The notes: generated by a model from the sequence alone, not told the origin. Positions 14,137-22,536 are shown, counted from the stretch's first letter. The stretch is DNA of 23,472 nt from UBA8958 sp964571695 (GCA_964571695.1 CAZNDG010000042.1:1-23472), one strand, 5' to 3'. Numbers and translations: made by a program.

Positions 14137-15123
14137 ATGTATTTTCCCGACTACCGTCCCAGGAGATTGAGAAAAAACGAGAACTTCCGGCGTCTGATCC
14201 GGGAGACGAAGCTGTCGGTGGATGATTTCATGTACCCCCTCTTCGTCGTCCCCGGCAAGGGCGTCAAGAAACCCATCGCCTCCATGCCGGGCAATTTCCA
14301 GATGTCCGTGGACAGCATCGTCCGGGAAGTGAAGACGGCCCGGGATGCGGGCATCGCCGCGGTGCTCCTCTTCGGCATCCCCGACCGGAAGGACGAACTG
14401 GCCACCGGGGCCTTCGCCAGGGACGGCATCGTGCAGCGGGCGGTCCGGGAGATAAAGAACAAGGTCCCCGACATCCTGGTCGTCACCGACGTCTGTCTCT
14501 GCGAATACACCAGTCACGGCCACTGCGGGATGATCGAGAAGGGTGATGTGGATAACGACTCCACCCTCGAGGTCCTGGCGGAAACGGCGGTCTCCCATGC
14601 CCGGGCAGGGGCGGACCTGGTGGCCCCGTCGGCGATGATGGACGGCCAGGTGGGGGCCATCCGCGCGGGACTCGACGAGGCGGGCTTCGAGAGCATCCCC
14701 ATCATGGCCTATTCGGCCAAGTATGCCTCGAGCTTCTACGGCCCCTTCCGGGACGCCGCGGAGAGCGCCCCCCAGTTCGGGGACCGGAAGGCCTACCAGA
14801 TGGACCCGGCGAACGGCGACGAGGCGATCCGGGAGATCACCCTGGACGTGGAGGAGGGGGCGGACATCATCATGGTCAAACCGGCCCTGGCCTATCTCGA
14901 CATCATCCGCCGGGCCCGGGAGGAGTTCGACCTGCCCATCGCCGCCTACAACGTCAGCGGGGAATTCGCCATGATCAAGGCAGCGGCCCAGTTGGGCTGG
15001 ATCGACGGTCAGCGGGCCATGCTGGAGGTACTGACATCCATCAAAAGGGCGGGGACGGACATCATCATCACCTATTTCGCCCTGGAAGCGGCCAGGGCGC
15101 TGGCAGAGCGGAAACATGCCTGA
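14137..15123 (+). CDS. hemB: Delta-aminolevulinic acid dehydratase (porphobilinogen synthase) HemB
   Basis: 328 residues from the ATG at 14137, chosen because AAGGAGGAG lies about 8 nt before it. An in-frame ATG at 14113 has no ribosome site. HemB condenses two aminolevulinates into porphobilinogen. The zinc site DVCLCEYTSHGHCG supplies Cys120, Cys122 and Cys130, marking the zinc-dependent type. The Schiff-base lysines are Lys195 in YSAKYASSFYGPFR and Lys248 in MVKPALAYLDI. KAYQMDPANGDEA binds the second substrate. Length is normal. It ends 2 nt before ahbD, so the two are co-transcribed. Confidence 0.97.
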   Translation: MYFPDYRPRRLRKNENFRRLIRETKLSVDDFMYPLFVVPGKGVKKPIASMPGNFQMSVDSIVREVKTARDAGIAAVLLFGIPDRKDELATGAFARDGIVQRAVREIKNKVPDILVVTDVCLCEYTSHGHCGMIEKGDVDNDSTLEVLAETAVSHARAGADLVAPSAMMDGQVGAIRAGLDEAGFESIPIMAYSAKYASSFYGPFRDAAESAPQFGDRKAYQMDPANGDEAIREITLDVEEGADIIMVKPALAYLDIIRRAREEFDLPIAAYNVSGEFAMIKAAAQLGWIDGQRAMLEVLTSIKRAGTDIIITYFALEAARALAERKHA

Positions 15124-15125
15124 TA

Positions 15126-16448
15126 ATGAACCGGATGGATAGGGGAAAGACACGGCGGCTGCCGGCGACGCTCCGGATGGTGGCCTGGGAGGTCACCCGG
15201 AGCTGCAACCTCGACTGCGTGCACTGCCGGGCCGCGGCGGCCTGCGGCCCCTATACGGGCGAGCTGGATACCGCCGCCTGCCTGCGCCTCCTGGACGACA
15301 TAGCCGCCTTCAGCAAGCCGGTGATCATCCTCACCGGGGGGGAGCCCCTCCTCCGGCCGGACATCTGGGAGATCGCCGCCTACGGCGACCGGCTGGGGCT
15401 GCGCATGGTCATGGCAACCAACGGGACCCTGGTGACGGAGGAGGCCGCGGAGAAGATGCCGGCTGCGGGGATCCGCCGGGTGAGCATCAGCCTCGACGGC
15501 CCGGATGCCACAAGCCACGACGGCTTCCGGCGGGTGACCGGGGCCTTCGCCGGGGCCCTGGCGGGCATCGCCGCCATGAAGAAGGCGGGGATGGAGTTCC
15601 AGATCAACACGACCATCACCCGGGACAACCTGGCGCAAATCCGGGAGATTCACGACTTGGCCCTGAACCTCGGCGCCGCGGCCCATCATATCTTCCTGCT
15701 GGTCCCCACGGGGCGGGCCCGGGAGCTGGCGGATCGGGAGATCTCCGCCGGACAGTACGAGGAGACACTGGAATGGTTTTACGAGCAAAGCCTCACCTGC
15801 CCCATCCAGCTCAAGGCGACCTGCGCCCCCCACTACTACCGGATCTTCCACCAGCACCGGGCCGCCGACCGCCGGGAGCGGCAGGACCGGCAACCGGCGG
15901 CGGCAGATCGGGAAAAGGGCGCTCCGGAAGGGATGCCGGCGCATGATGGCGCGGCGGCTGGGCATCCTGGTTCTACGGAAGGCAAAGATGTCCCAACCAA
16001 AAGCGCGGCGGCGGCGGTCGAGGCGTTGCTTTCCGGCCATGCCCATCCTGACGAGCCGTCCAGGCGGCCGGCAGCGGCAGGCGCAGCGGTCGATGCCGTC
16101 GTGACCACGGAGACAGGGCAGGGGGCGGCGGCCGGCCACCCCCTGCACACGATGACCCGGGGGTGTCTGGGCGGGGTGTCCTTCTGCTTCATCTCCCACC
16201 GAGGCCAGATCCAGCCCTGCGGCTATCTCGAGTTGGACTGCGGACAGCTCTCACAGAGAGGTTTCCGGGACACATGGGAGAACTCGCCGATCTTTCGGGA
16301 TTTGCGGGACCTGAACCGCTACAAGGGGAAATGCGGCCGCTGCGAATTCATCCGCGTCTGCGGGGGCTGCCGGGCACGGGCCTACGAACGGACCGGGGAC
16401 TACCTGGCCGAAGAGCCCTACTGCCTCTACGAACCGAAAGGAAAATAA
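15126..16448 (+). CDS. ahbD: Heme b synthase AhbD (radical SAM/SPASM), with internal insertion
   Basis: 440 residues. AhbD oxidatively decarboxylates two propionates of Fe-coproporphyrin III to vinyls, giving heme b anaerobically. LRMVAWEVTRSCNLDCVHC holds the radical SAM cysteines Cys27, Cys31 and Cys34. ILTGGEPLLRPDIW, MVMATNGTLVTEE and QINTTITRDNL follow. The SPASM part has MTRGCLGGVSFCF (from 343), QPCGYLELDCG, and GKCGRCEFIRVCGGCRARAYERTGDYLAEEPYC. Between HYYRIFHQHR (236-245) and MTRGC (343) lies a low-complexity Ala/Gly/Arg-rich stretch; family members have a much shorter linker there. All cluster cysteines remain. The ATG at 15126 lies 2 nt after hemB; an in-frame ATG at 15135 is also possible, and neither has a strong ribosome site. 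Confidence 0.93.
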   Translation: MNRMDRGKTRRLPATLRMVAWEVTRSCNLDCVHCRAAAACGPYTGELDTAACLRLLDDIAAFSKPVIILTGGEPLLRPDIWEIAAYGDRLGLRMVMATNGTLVTEEAAEKMPAAGIRRVSISLDGPDATSHDGFRRVTGAFAGALAGIAAMKKAGMEFQINTTITRDNLAQIREIHDLALNLGAAAHHIFLLVPTGRARELADREISAGQYEETLEWFYEQSLTCPIQLKATCAPHYYRIFHQHRAADRRERQDRQPAAADREKGAPEGMPAHDGAAAGHPGSTEGKDVPTKSAAAAVEALLSGHAHPDEPSRRPAAAGAAVDAVVTTETGQGAAAGHPLHTMTRGCLGGVSFCFISHRGQIQPCGYLELDCGQLSQRGFRDTWENSPIFRDLRDLNRYKGKCGRCEFIRVCGGCRARAYERTGDYLAEEPYCLYEPKGK

Positions 16449-16549
16449 CCGCCGGAGCCACAAAAGGAAACTATAATAGATATTGCACCGTGAGGAGATG
16501 GGGGGATGCATTTGTGAATGAAATCATACATACAGGAAGGAATTTTAAG

Positions 16550-17029
16550 GTGAAAAGGTTTGCCTTTGTTGTCTCCGTTTTTCTGTTGCCGTATCTCGCC
16601 GCGCCGGTGCTGGCCGCCGGGCCGGCAACTGCCGGTGGCGCCACCGCCCCCGCGGGTCCGGCAGGGGTTGCCGCTGGCGGTGTGGCCGCGCCCGAGTCCT
16701 TTCAGAAACTGGACACCAACAAAGACGGCAAACTGAGCCGGGAGGAGTTGGACCGGGAGGCGGTGCGGATCTTCAACGAATACGACCGGAACCGGGACGG
16801 CAGCCTGGATCGCGGCGAATACGAAAAGATACCGGGGGAGAAAACGAAATTCGAGGATCTCGACACCGACAAGAACGGCAAGCTCAGTTTGGGGGAGCTG
16901 CGGCGGGCGGCCCGGGAACGGTTCGACCGTCAGGACCGGAACGCCGACGGGGTTTTGAGCGAGGAAGAACTTCGTTCCAGCCCCCGCTACCATCCCCAGG
17001 CGGCGCCGCTTTTGGGCATCTACTTCTGA
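16550..17029 (+). CDS. Secreted four-EF-hand calcium-binding protein
   Basis: 159 residues from a GTG at 16550 with AGGAAGG about 9 nt upstream. The N-terminus MKRFAFVVSVFLLPYLAAPVLAAG is a clear Sec signal peptide, with cleavage likely after VLA or LAA. An Ala/Gly/Pro linker follows, to about residue 48. Four canonical 12-residue EF-hand loops begin at Asp55, Asp79, Asp105 and Asp129, each with Glu at position 12 and Gly at position 6. For example, loop 1 is DTNKDGKLSREE and loop 4 is DRNADGVLSEEE. Loop 3 has Asn at position 5. It should bind calcium in the periplasm or outside the cell. It lies between ahbD and the siroheme decarboxylase gene with no obvious enzymatic link. I do not know a named homologue with this context. 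Confidence 0.88.
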   Translation: MKRFAFVVSVFLLPYLAAPVLAAGPATAGGATAPAGPAGVAAGGVAAPESFQKLDTNKDGKLSREELDREAVRIFNEYDRNRDGSLDRGEYEKIPGEKTKFEDLDTDKNGKLSLGELRRAARERFDRQDRNADGVLSEEELRSSPRYHPQAAPLLGIYF

Positions 17030-17091
17030 AGGCCGGAACGATGGTCAGGACGCGGGCGGGCGACATCCAAGATTCGGAGCATTATCCTATC

Positions 17092-17110
17092 CGCCGCAAC
17101 CTTTGCGGCG
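17092..17110 (+). other. Short hairpin upstream of the siroheme decarboxylase gene
   Basis: CGCCGCAA and TTGCGGCG pair over 8 bp around a 3-nt loop. It lies 62 nt after the EF-hand stop and 26 nt before the next start codon. There is no T-run, so it may be an mRNA stability or spacing element rather than a terminator. Confidence 0.45.
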
Positions 17111-17136
17111 CCGGCCCGGAGAGGACATAGGCGAGC

Positions 17137-17583
17137 ATGGATGCGACGGACCGGCAGATCCTCCAGATCCTGCAGGATGAATTCCCCCTGGTCCCCCGCC
17201 CCTTTCAGGCGGTGGCGGAACGCCTCGGCCTCAGCGAGGCGGAGGTCCTGGAGCGGGTGGGACGGATGAAAGCGGCCGGGATGATCCGCCGTATCGGCGC
17301 CACCTTCAATCCCCGCGCCCTGGGCTTCGTGAGCACCCTCTGCGCCGCCCGGGTCCCGGCGGACAGGCTGGCGGACTTCTCCGCCGTCATCAACTCCTCG
17401 CCCCTGGTAACCCACAACTACCGGCGGGACCACGAATACAACGTCTGGTTCACCGTGATCGCCCCCTCTTCGGCGGCCCGGGAGGAATTCATTCGGAAGG
17501 TGCGGGCGGAAACGGGAATCATAGACATCCTCGACATGCCGGCGGTGCGGACCTTCAAGATCGACGCCCGCTTCGCCATGTGA
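17137..17583 (+). CDS. Siroheme decarboxylase subunit (AhbA/AhbB family, Lrp/AsnC-like)
   Basis: 148 residues. AhbA and AhbB together decarboxylate the C12 and C18 acetates of siroheme to 12,18-didecarboxysiroheme, the first Ahb step. The fold is that of Lrp/AsnC regulators. An N-terminal winged helix (DATDRQILQILQDEFPLVPRP...AERLGLSEAEVLERVGRM, about 2-45) is followed by MIRRIGATFNPRALGF and a C-terminal alpha-beta domain. THNYRRDHEYNVWFTVIAPS at 92-111 is the mark separating the decarboxylases from true regulators. The position next to ahbC and ahbD supports the enzymatic role. I cannot tell AhbA from AhbB by eye, and no second subunit is seen in this window. Usual length for these proteins is about 150-180. 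Confidence 0.9.
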   Translation: MDATDRQILQILQDEFPLVPRPFQAVAERLGLSEAEVLERVGRMKAAGMIRRIGATFNPRALGFVSTLCAARVPADRLADFSAVINSSPLVTHNYRRDHEYNVWFTVIAPSSAAREEFIRKVRAETGIIDILDMPAVRTFKIDARFAM

Positions 17584-17659
17584 CGCCGGACGCCGGACGC
17601 CGGCGTCCCCCGAGGGAGCAAACCCAACGGCATGGGAAATAAAAAAGGTTAAGGACAGG

Positions 17660-20392
17660 ATGACGGAAAAGACAACCCCCCCGGACCGACCCCGGCCGAC
17701 GCTGTTTCTCATTGACGGCAACAACTACGTCTTTCGGGCCTTTTACGCCATCCCCGGCCTGACCAATTCCCGGGGCTTTCCCACCAACGCCATCTACGGC
17801 TTCACCACCATGCTCATCCGGCTCCGGAAGGAATGGCGGCCCGATTACCTCGCCGTCGCTTTCGACATGAAAGGGCCGACATTCCGCCACGAGGCCTATG
17901 AACAGTACAAGGCGACCCGCCGGGAAATTCCCGCTGACCTCATCCCCCAGTTGCCCTGCATCCGGGAGGTGCTGCGGGGGTTCGCCATCCCCATCCTGGA
18001 GAAGCAGGGGGTGGAGGCCGACGACATCATCGGCACACTGACCGCCCGGTATGCCGGTCCGGATCTCCAAGTGTACATTGTCTCCGGGGACAAGGACATG
18101 ATGCAGCTTGTGGGCGACCATGCTCTGCTCATCGACACGATGAAGGACAAGATCTACGATGCGGCGGCGGTGCGGGAGAAGTTCGGCGTCCCCCCCTCCC
18201 AGGTGATTGAAATCATGGGGCTTACGGGCGACACTTCGGACAACGTCCCCGGCGCCCCGGGGATCGGCCCCAAGGGGGCCCTCCGCCTGATCGAGGAATT
18301 CGGCACCATAGAGAACCTCCTCGCAAATATCGACCGGGTGAAAAACACCCGGGCCAAGGAGGCGCTCCGCCAACATGCCGATCAGGTCCGGCTGAGCCGG
18401 GAGCTGGTAACGATCAGGAAAGACGAGGAGATTGCCTTCACCCTGGACGACGCCCGCCGCCGCGATCCCGATGGGGAGGTACTCATGGCCCTCTTCAAGG
18501 AATACGAATTCTCCTCACTCCTCCAGGATTTGAAGCTCCGGGAGGAGGAACTGAGCGGTCAGTACACTGCCATCCGCAGCGCCGAAGAAATCCAGAAACT
18601 AAGCGGCGAGATCCGGGCCGGCGGCGCCTGCTCCCTGGAGGTGATCCTCACCACCCCGGACGCCATGCGGGCGAAAATCGCCGGCGTCGCCCTGGGCATC
18701 CGTCCGGGTCGGGCCGTCTATATCCCCTTGCTGTCCCCGGAGGCGCCGGAGCCTGAAGGCGGGGTGCCGGACGAGGAGCCCGGACGGCGGCGACTTCCCA
18801 GGGAGCAGCTTTGGGAAATTCTAACGCCACTCCTCAACGACCAGAATATCCTTAAACACGGCCACGATCTGAAACCGATGCAGATCGCCCTCGCCGAGGC
18901 GGGGGTGACAGCCGCCGGCCTGGGAGACGATACGCTGATCGGGTCCTACGTCCTTAACCCCACCCGGCGGAGCTTCGAACTGGCCGATATCGTCCCGGAA
19001 CATCTCCACCGCCACATCCCGGCGGCCCGGGAGATCATGGGCAGCGGGGTCAGGCAGCTTCCCCCGGAACTCGTCCCGGTGGACAGGATGACGGCTTACG
19101 CATGCGCCCGGGCCGACGCCGTCCTGACCCTCCGGGAATTCCTCGCCCGGGAACTGGATAGGGAAAAGCTCGCCCCCCTGTTCCGGGAGTTGGAGGCGCC
19201 CCTTATCCCGATCCTCGCCCGGATGGAGCGGACGGGAGTCCTGGTGGATGCGGAGTTCCTCCGTGTCATGTCCCGGGAAATGCAGGAACTGCTGGAGATA
19301 TCGGCGGAAAAGATCTATCGACTCGCCGGGGAACGTTTCAACATCCAGTCGCCCAAGCAGCTCCAGCACATCCTTTTCGAGAAGCTCCGGCTGGCGAAGG
19401 GAAAGAAGACCAAGGAGGGCTACTCCACCGACGTGGACGTCCTGACCGGACTTGCCCGGCACCACGAGCTGCCCGCGGAGATCCTGGCCTACCGCAGCTT
19501 CGCCAAACTGAAATCAACTTATATCGATGCCCTACCGTCCCTGGTGCATCCCCGGACCGGACGACTCCACACCTCCTTCAACCAGGCGGTAACGGCCACG
19601 GGCCGGCTCTCCAGCAGCAATCCCAACCTGCAGAACATCCCCATCCGCACCGTGGAAGGAAAGCGAATCCGCCAGGCCTTCATCGCCCCGCCGGGGCGGC
19701 GGCTCATCTCCGCCGACTATTCCCAGATCGAGTTGCGGGTCCTGGCCCACCTCTCGGAGGATACAACCCTGATCGCCGCCTTCCGGGACGGCGAGGACAT
19801 CCACAGCCGAACCGCATCCACCATCTTCGGCGTCTTCCCGGAATTCGTGAACGAGGAGATGCGCCGCCAGGCCAAGGTGATCAACTTCGGCATTCTCTAC
19901 GGGATGAGCGCCTTCGGTCTGGCCAAGGAACTCGACCTCAACCAGAAGCTCGCCCAGGCCTACATAGACGAATACTTCCGGAGATACGCCGGGGTGAAAA
20001 GCTACCTGGACGGGTTGCTGGAACAGGCCCGCCGGGACGGCTACGTCTGCACCCTCATGAACCGCCGCCGCTACCTGCCCGACCTCAACGCCGTCAACGC
20101 CAACGTCCGTCAGTTTGCCGAGCGGATGGCCGTCAACACCCCCATCCAGGGCACGGCGGCGGACCTCATCAAGATGGCCATGATCCGCATCGACGGGAGA
20201 TTGACGGCCCAGGGACTGGCGGCGGCCATGATCATCCAGGTCCATGACGAGTTGGTCGTCGAGGCGCCGGAGGCGGAAGTGGCGGTGGTGACCGCCCTCC
20301 TCCATGAGGAGATGGAGCAGGTCATGTCCCTGCGTGTGCCCTTGAAGGTGGCCGTCCATGTGGGCCGTAATTGGGATGAAGCCCATCAATAA
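17660..20392 (+). CDS. polA: DNA polymerase I PolA, proofreading site degenerate
   Basis: 910 residues, ATG with AAGGACAGG just upstream. It carries an N-terminal 5'-3' exonuclease (FLIDGNNYVFRAFYAIPG; VEADDIIGTL; VSGDKDMMQLV; GLTGDTSDNVPGAPGIGPKGA). A middle 3'-5' exonuclease fold and a C-terminal family A polymerase follow. Polymerase motif A is DYSQIELRVLAHLS from Asp686; the O-helix is RRQAKVINFGILYG; motif C is QVHDELVVE at 860-868. These are intact, so repair and Okazaki processing should be normal. In the exonuclease domain the usual DxE pair is replaced by Glu327-Val-Ile329, and the Asp expected after LKY is Met407. Asp486 remains. Proofreading should therefore be absent, as in Thermus and Bacillus Pol I. 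It follows the siroheme decarboxylase gene by 76 nt. Confidence 0.97.
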   Translation: MTEKTTPPDRPRPTLFLIDGNNYVFRAFYAIPGLTNSRGFPTNAIYGFTTMLIRLRKEWRPDYLAVAFDMKGPTFRHEAYEQYKATRREIPADLIPQLPCIREVLRGFAIPILEKQGVEADDIIGTLTARYAGPDLQVYIVSGDKDMMQLVGDHALLIDTMKDKIYDAAAVREKFGVPPSQVIEIMGLTGDTSDNVPGAPGIGPKGALRLIEEFGTIENLLANIDRVKNTRAKEALRQHADQVRLSRELVTIRKDEEIAFTLDDARRRDPDGEVLMALFKEYEFSSLLQDLKLREEELSGQYTAIRSAEEIQKLSGEIRAGGACSLEVILTTPDAMRAKIAGVALGIRPGRAVYIPLLSPEAPEPEGGVPDEEPGRRRLPREQLWEILTPLLNDQNILKHGHDLKPMQIALAEAGVTAAGLGDDTLIGSYVLNPTRRSFELADIVPEHLHRHIPAAREIMGSGVRQLPPELVPVDRMTAYACARADAVLTLREFLARELDREKLAPLFRELEAPLIPILARMERTGVLVDAEFLRVMSREMQELLEISAEKIYRLAGERFNIQSPKQLQHILFEKLRLAKGKKTKEGYSTDVDVLTGLARHHELPAEILAYRSFAKLKSTYIDALPSLVHPRTGRLHTSFNQAVTATGRLSSSNPNLQNIPIRTVEGKRIRQAFIAPPGRRLISADYSQIELRVLAHLSEDTTLIAAFRDGEDIHSRTASTIFGVFPEFVNEEMRRQAKVINFGILYGMSAFGLAKELDLNQKLAQAYIDEYFRRYAGVKSYLDGLLEQARRDGYVCTLMNRRRYLPDLNAVNANVRQFAERMAVNTPIQGTAADLIKMAMIRIDGRLTAQGLAAAMIIQVHDELVVEAPEAEVAVVTALLHEEMEQVMSLRVPLKVAVHVGRNWDEAHQ

Positions 20393-20428
20393 AACTATTT
20401 CATTGACATTTTCCCCATCTTGGGGCAG

Positions 20429-20462
20429 GAGAAATCCCGCCGGCTCCGAGCCGGGATTTCTC
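20429..20462 (+). terminator. Hairpin downstream of polA, possible terminator
   Basis: GAGAAATCCC plus a GGCT block pairs with AGCC plus GGGATTTCTC, with a 3-nt bulge on the left arm and a 3-nt loop. It begins 37 nt after the polA stop. A weaker CCCCA-TCT-TGGGG hairpin lies just before it at 20413-20425. There is no downstream T-run, so it would be an imperfect intrinsic terminator or a 3'-end stabiliser. Confidence 0.45.
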
Positions 20463-20523
20463 GTCCCGGCTCCTTGCTTTGGGCGCGGGGCCGCGCCGCA
20501 AAGTCGGGTTTGAACTTGTTTTG

Positions 20524-20583
20524 GCATAAAAAAACATCCTTGCGATCGCCATCAAACCATTTTCGTCGCTCGTGGGTGTTGGA
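20524..20583 (+). repeat. Dispersed ~60-bp repeat, copy 2
   Basis: Same orientation as copy 1 at 5664-5722, about 78% identical with one single-base gap. It lies in the 263-nt gap between polA and the L,D-transpeptidase gene, about 60 nt after the polA hairpin. Like copy 1, it is in the 3' flank of a plus-strand gene. Confidence 0.7.
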
Positions 20584-20614
20584 TCAATATGACGATCAAT
20601 AAATTATTGTCGCT

Positions 20615-20635
20615 CCGGGAGGTGATCCCTCCCGG
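20615..20635 (+). promoter_or_regulatory. GC-rich hairpin in the leader of the L,D-transpeptidase gene
   Basis: CCGGGAGG and CCTCCCGG pair perfectly over 8 bp with a 5-nt loop, ending 20 nt before the ATG at 20656. The left arm contains GGGAGGTGAT, the best ribosome-binding-like stretch near this start. Folding could therefore hide it, although it lies farther upstream than normal. Confidence 0.4.
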
Positions 20636-20655
20636 CGGCAAACGATGGTCAGGTT

Positions 20656-22536
20656 ATGCAGGTCGAACGTAAGCAGGAACATATTTTAGGGTGCCGTAAA
20701 GGCTTTTATGGGCGCCATCCGGGCCAGATGGCCCTCCGCCTCCTCCTCGTCGCCTTCCTGATCGCCGTTGTTGGCGCTCCGGCGTCCGGGTCAACGGATA
20801 CCACCCTCCGGAACAGCGGCAAAAACACCAGGGACGCCACCGCGACGCCCGCCGTCAAGAACAATCAGAAAGCTCCCGTCGGCGGGTCAAGGGTAATACC
20901 CCCCGAACCGCAGCCTGCCGTCGATATCCCCGCCCCGGAATACGGACCGGATTACACGGAACTGCAAAAGGCCATCGCGGATCGCCTGGCCGCCGCCGGC
21001 CGGGTCCGAAACGGCAAACCGGCCACCCCCTCGTTGCGGGAGAAATTCTATCATGAACGGGATCATCAGCCCGCCTGGGTACTGGAGGGGACTATCTCCG
21101 CTCAGGTCCGTAAGCTCGTTCAGGTCCTGAAAGAGGCCGAACAGGAAGGGCTCAACCCCGAGGACTACGGCGTCACCCAAATCGAGAAGATGAGGGACCG
21201 GCTGGAGGAGGTGACCCGGGCCGGGGCGGCCGTCCGTCCGGAAACTTGGGCCGACTGGGATGTAATGCTTACCGACGCCTTCTTCCTTTACGGGCTCCAC
21301 GTCTCCGAGGGGCGCCTCGATCCGGGGAAATGGTTCTACCAGTGGGTTCCCTACCGGCGGACCACCGACCTGGTCAAGATCCTCGCGGAAGCCCTGAAGA
21401 ACAATGATCTGGAAGGCGCCTTGCGGCGTCTTCCCCCCCGCTATCCGGCATACGGGCAATTGCGGACGGAACTGGCCAAGTACCGTCAGATCGCCGCCCA
21501 GGGAGGCTGGAGGCCCATTCCGGAAAAGCTGAAGCTGCACCGCGGGAGTACCGGTGCGGCGGTCAATCTCCTCAAGCAGCGGCTGGTGGTGGATGGCGAT
21601 CTCAACCCGGCGGATTTGGGCAGGAACAACCATTTCGACCGGGAGCTGGAGGCGGCCCTCCAGAGATTTCAGCATCGTCACGGCCTCCGGGCGAACGGCA
21701 CCACCGACGACGAAACACGCAAGGCGCTTAATTTCACCGTGGAAAAGCGGATCCGCCAGATCGAGTGGAACATGGAAAGATGGCGATGGCTTCCCGACGA
21801 ACTGGGCCCGCGGTACATCATGGCCAACATTCCCGACTTCCGCCTCTTCGTCGTGGAAAACCAGGTTACGGTGATGTCCATGAAGACCGTAGTGGGAAGG
21901 ATCACCCAGCCCACTCCGGTCTTCATGGACATCATGAGCTATCTGGAACTTAATCCAACCTGGAACGTCCCCAATTCCATCGTCGCCGACGAGATGGTCC
22001 CCAAGGCCAAGAAGGATCCCGAGTTTCTGGCGAAAAAACGGATCCGGATCTACAGCAACTGGAGTCCCACGGCAAAAGAGATCGATCCCAAAACCATCGA
22101 CTGGGCTAAGGTCAACCCAAAGAAATTCCCCTATCGGATGATCCAGGATTCAGGCGTCAATCCCCTGGGACGGATCAAGTTCATGTTCCCCAACCAGTTC
22201 GACGTCTATCTTCACGATACCACACAGAAAAGTCTCTTCCAGCGGTCGCGGCGGATGTATTCCCACGGTTGCATCCGGGTGGAAAAGCCCTACGAGCTGG
22301 GCGAATGGGTCCTCAAAGACGACCCGGCCTGGTCGAAGGAGCGGCTCGTCAAGGAAATCCGGAAAGGGAAGCGACAGCAGATCAATCTGCTCAAGCCCAT
22401 TCCCGTGTATGTCATCTACCTGACGGCGTGGTTCGACACCCGGGGGCACATCCACTTCCGGGACGACATCTACGATTACGACAAGAGCCTGGAAAAGGCC
22501 CTGGAACAGTCTTCCGGGGCCGCCGGGCGCATCTGA
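20656..22536 (+). CDS. YcbB-type L,D-transpeptidase (YkuD domain) with peptidoglycan-binding domain
   Basis: 626 residues. It should form 3-3 peptidoglycan cross-links, or attach proteins to peptidoglycan, on the outer face of the inner membrane. A signal anchor lies at about 25-44 (MALRLLLVAFLIAVVGAPASG), preceded by a charged 24-residue stretch. Met25 (20728) is a possible alternative start. A disordered Pro-rich linker and an alpha-helical scaffold domain (about 95-280) follow. The peptidoglycan-binding unit is at about 295-360 (LHRGSTGAAVNLLKQRL...FQHRHGLRANGTTDDETRKAL). The YkuD catalytic domain has RYIMANIPDFRLFVVEN, NPTWNVPNSIV, and SRRMYSHGCIRVEKP with nucleophile Cys539 and His537. 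Domain order and length match YcbB/LdtD. The start has only a weak ribosome site. Confidence 0.93.
   Translation: MQVERKQEHILGCRKGFYGRHPGQMALRLLLVAFLIAVVGAPASGSTDTTLRNSGKNTRDATATPAVKNNQKAPVGGSRVIPPEPQPAVDIPAPEYGPDYTELQKAIADRLAAAGRVRNGKPATPSLREKFYHERDHQPAWVLEGTISAQVRKLVQVLKEAEQEGLNPEDYGVTQIEKMRDRLEEVTRAGAAVRPETWADWDVMLTDAFFLYGLHVSEGRLDPGKWFYQWVPYRRTTDLVKILAEALKNNDLEGALRRLPPRYPAYGQLRTELAKYRQIAAQGGWRPIPEKLKLHRGSTGAAVNLLKQRLVVDGDLNPADLGRNNHFDRELEAALQRFQHRHGLRANGTTDDETRKALNFTVEKRIRQIEWNMERWRWLPDELGPRYIMANIPDFRLFVVENQVTVMSMKTVVGRITQPTPVFMDIMSYLELNPTWNVPNSIVADEMVPKAKKDPEFLAKKRIRIYSNWSPTAKEIDPKTIDWAKVNPKKFPYRMIQDSGVNPLGRIKFMFPNQFDVYLHDTTQKSLFQRSRRMYSHGCIRVEKPYELGEWVLKDDPAWSKERLVKEIRKGKRQQINLLKPIPVYVIYLTAWFDTRGHIHFRDDIYDYDKSLEKALEQSSGAAGRI

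Noticed and set aside
13489..15153. Minus-strand 554-codon open frame
   Set aside because: It is opposite the CNBD gene and hemB, whose catalytic residues are all visible on the plus strand.
16472..16477. TATAAT hexamer upstream of the EF-hand gene
   Set aside because: A perfect -10 but no acceptable -35 at 16-18 nt; may be a weak internal promoter, not enough to annotate.
17595..17608. GGACGCCGGCGTCC palindrome after the siroheme decarboxylase gene
   Set aside because: It comes from a tandem GACGCCG triplication, has no loop or T-run, and is expected by chance in such GC-rich DNA; not called as a terminator.
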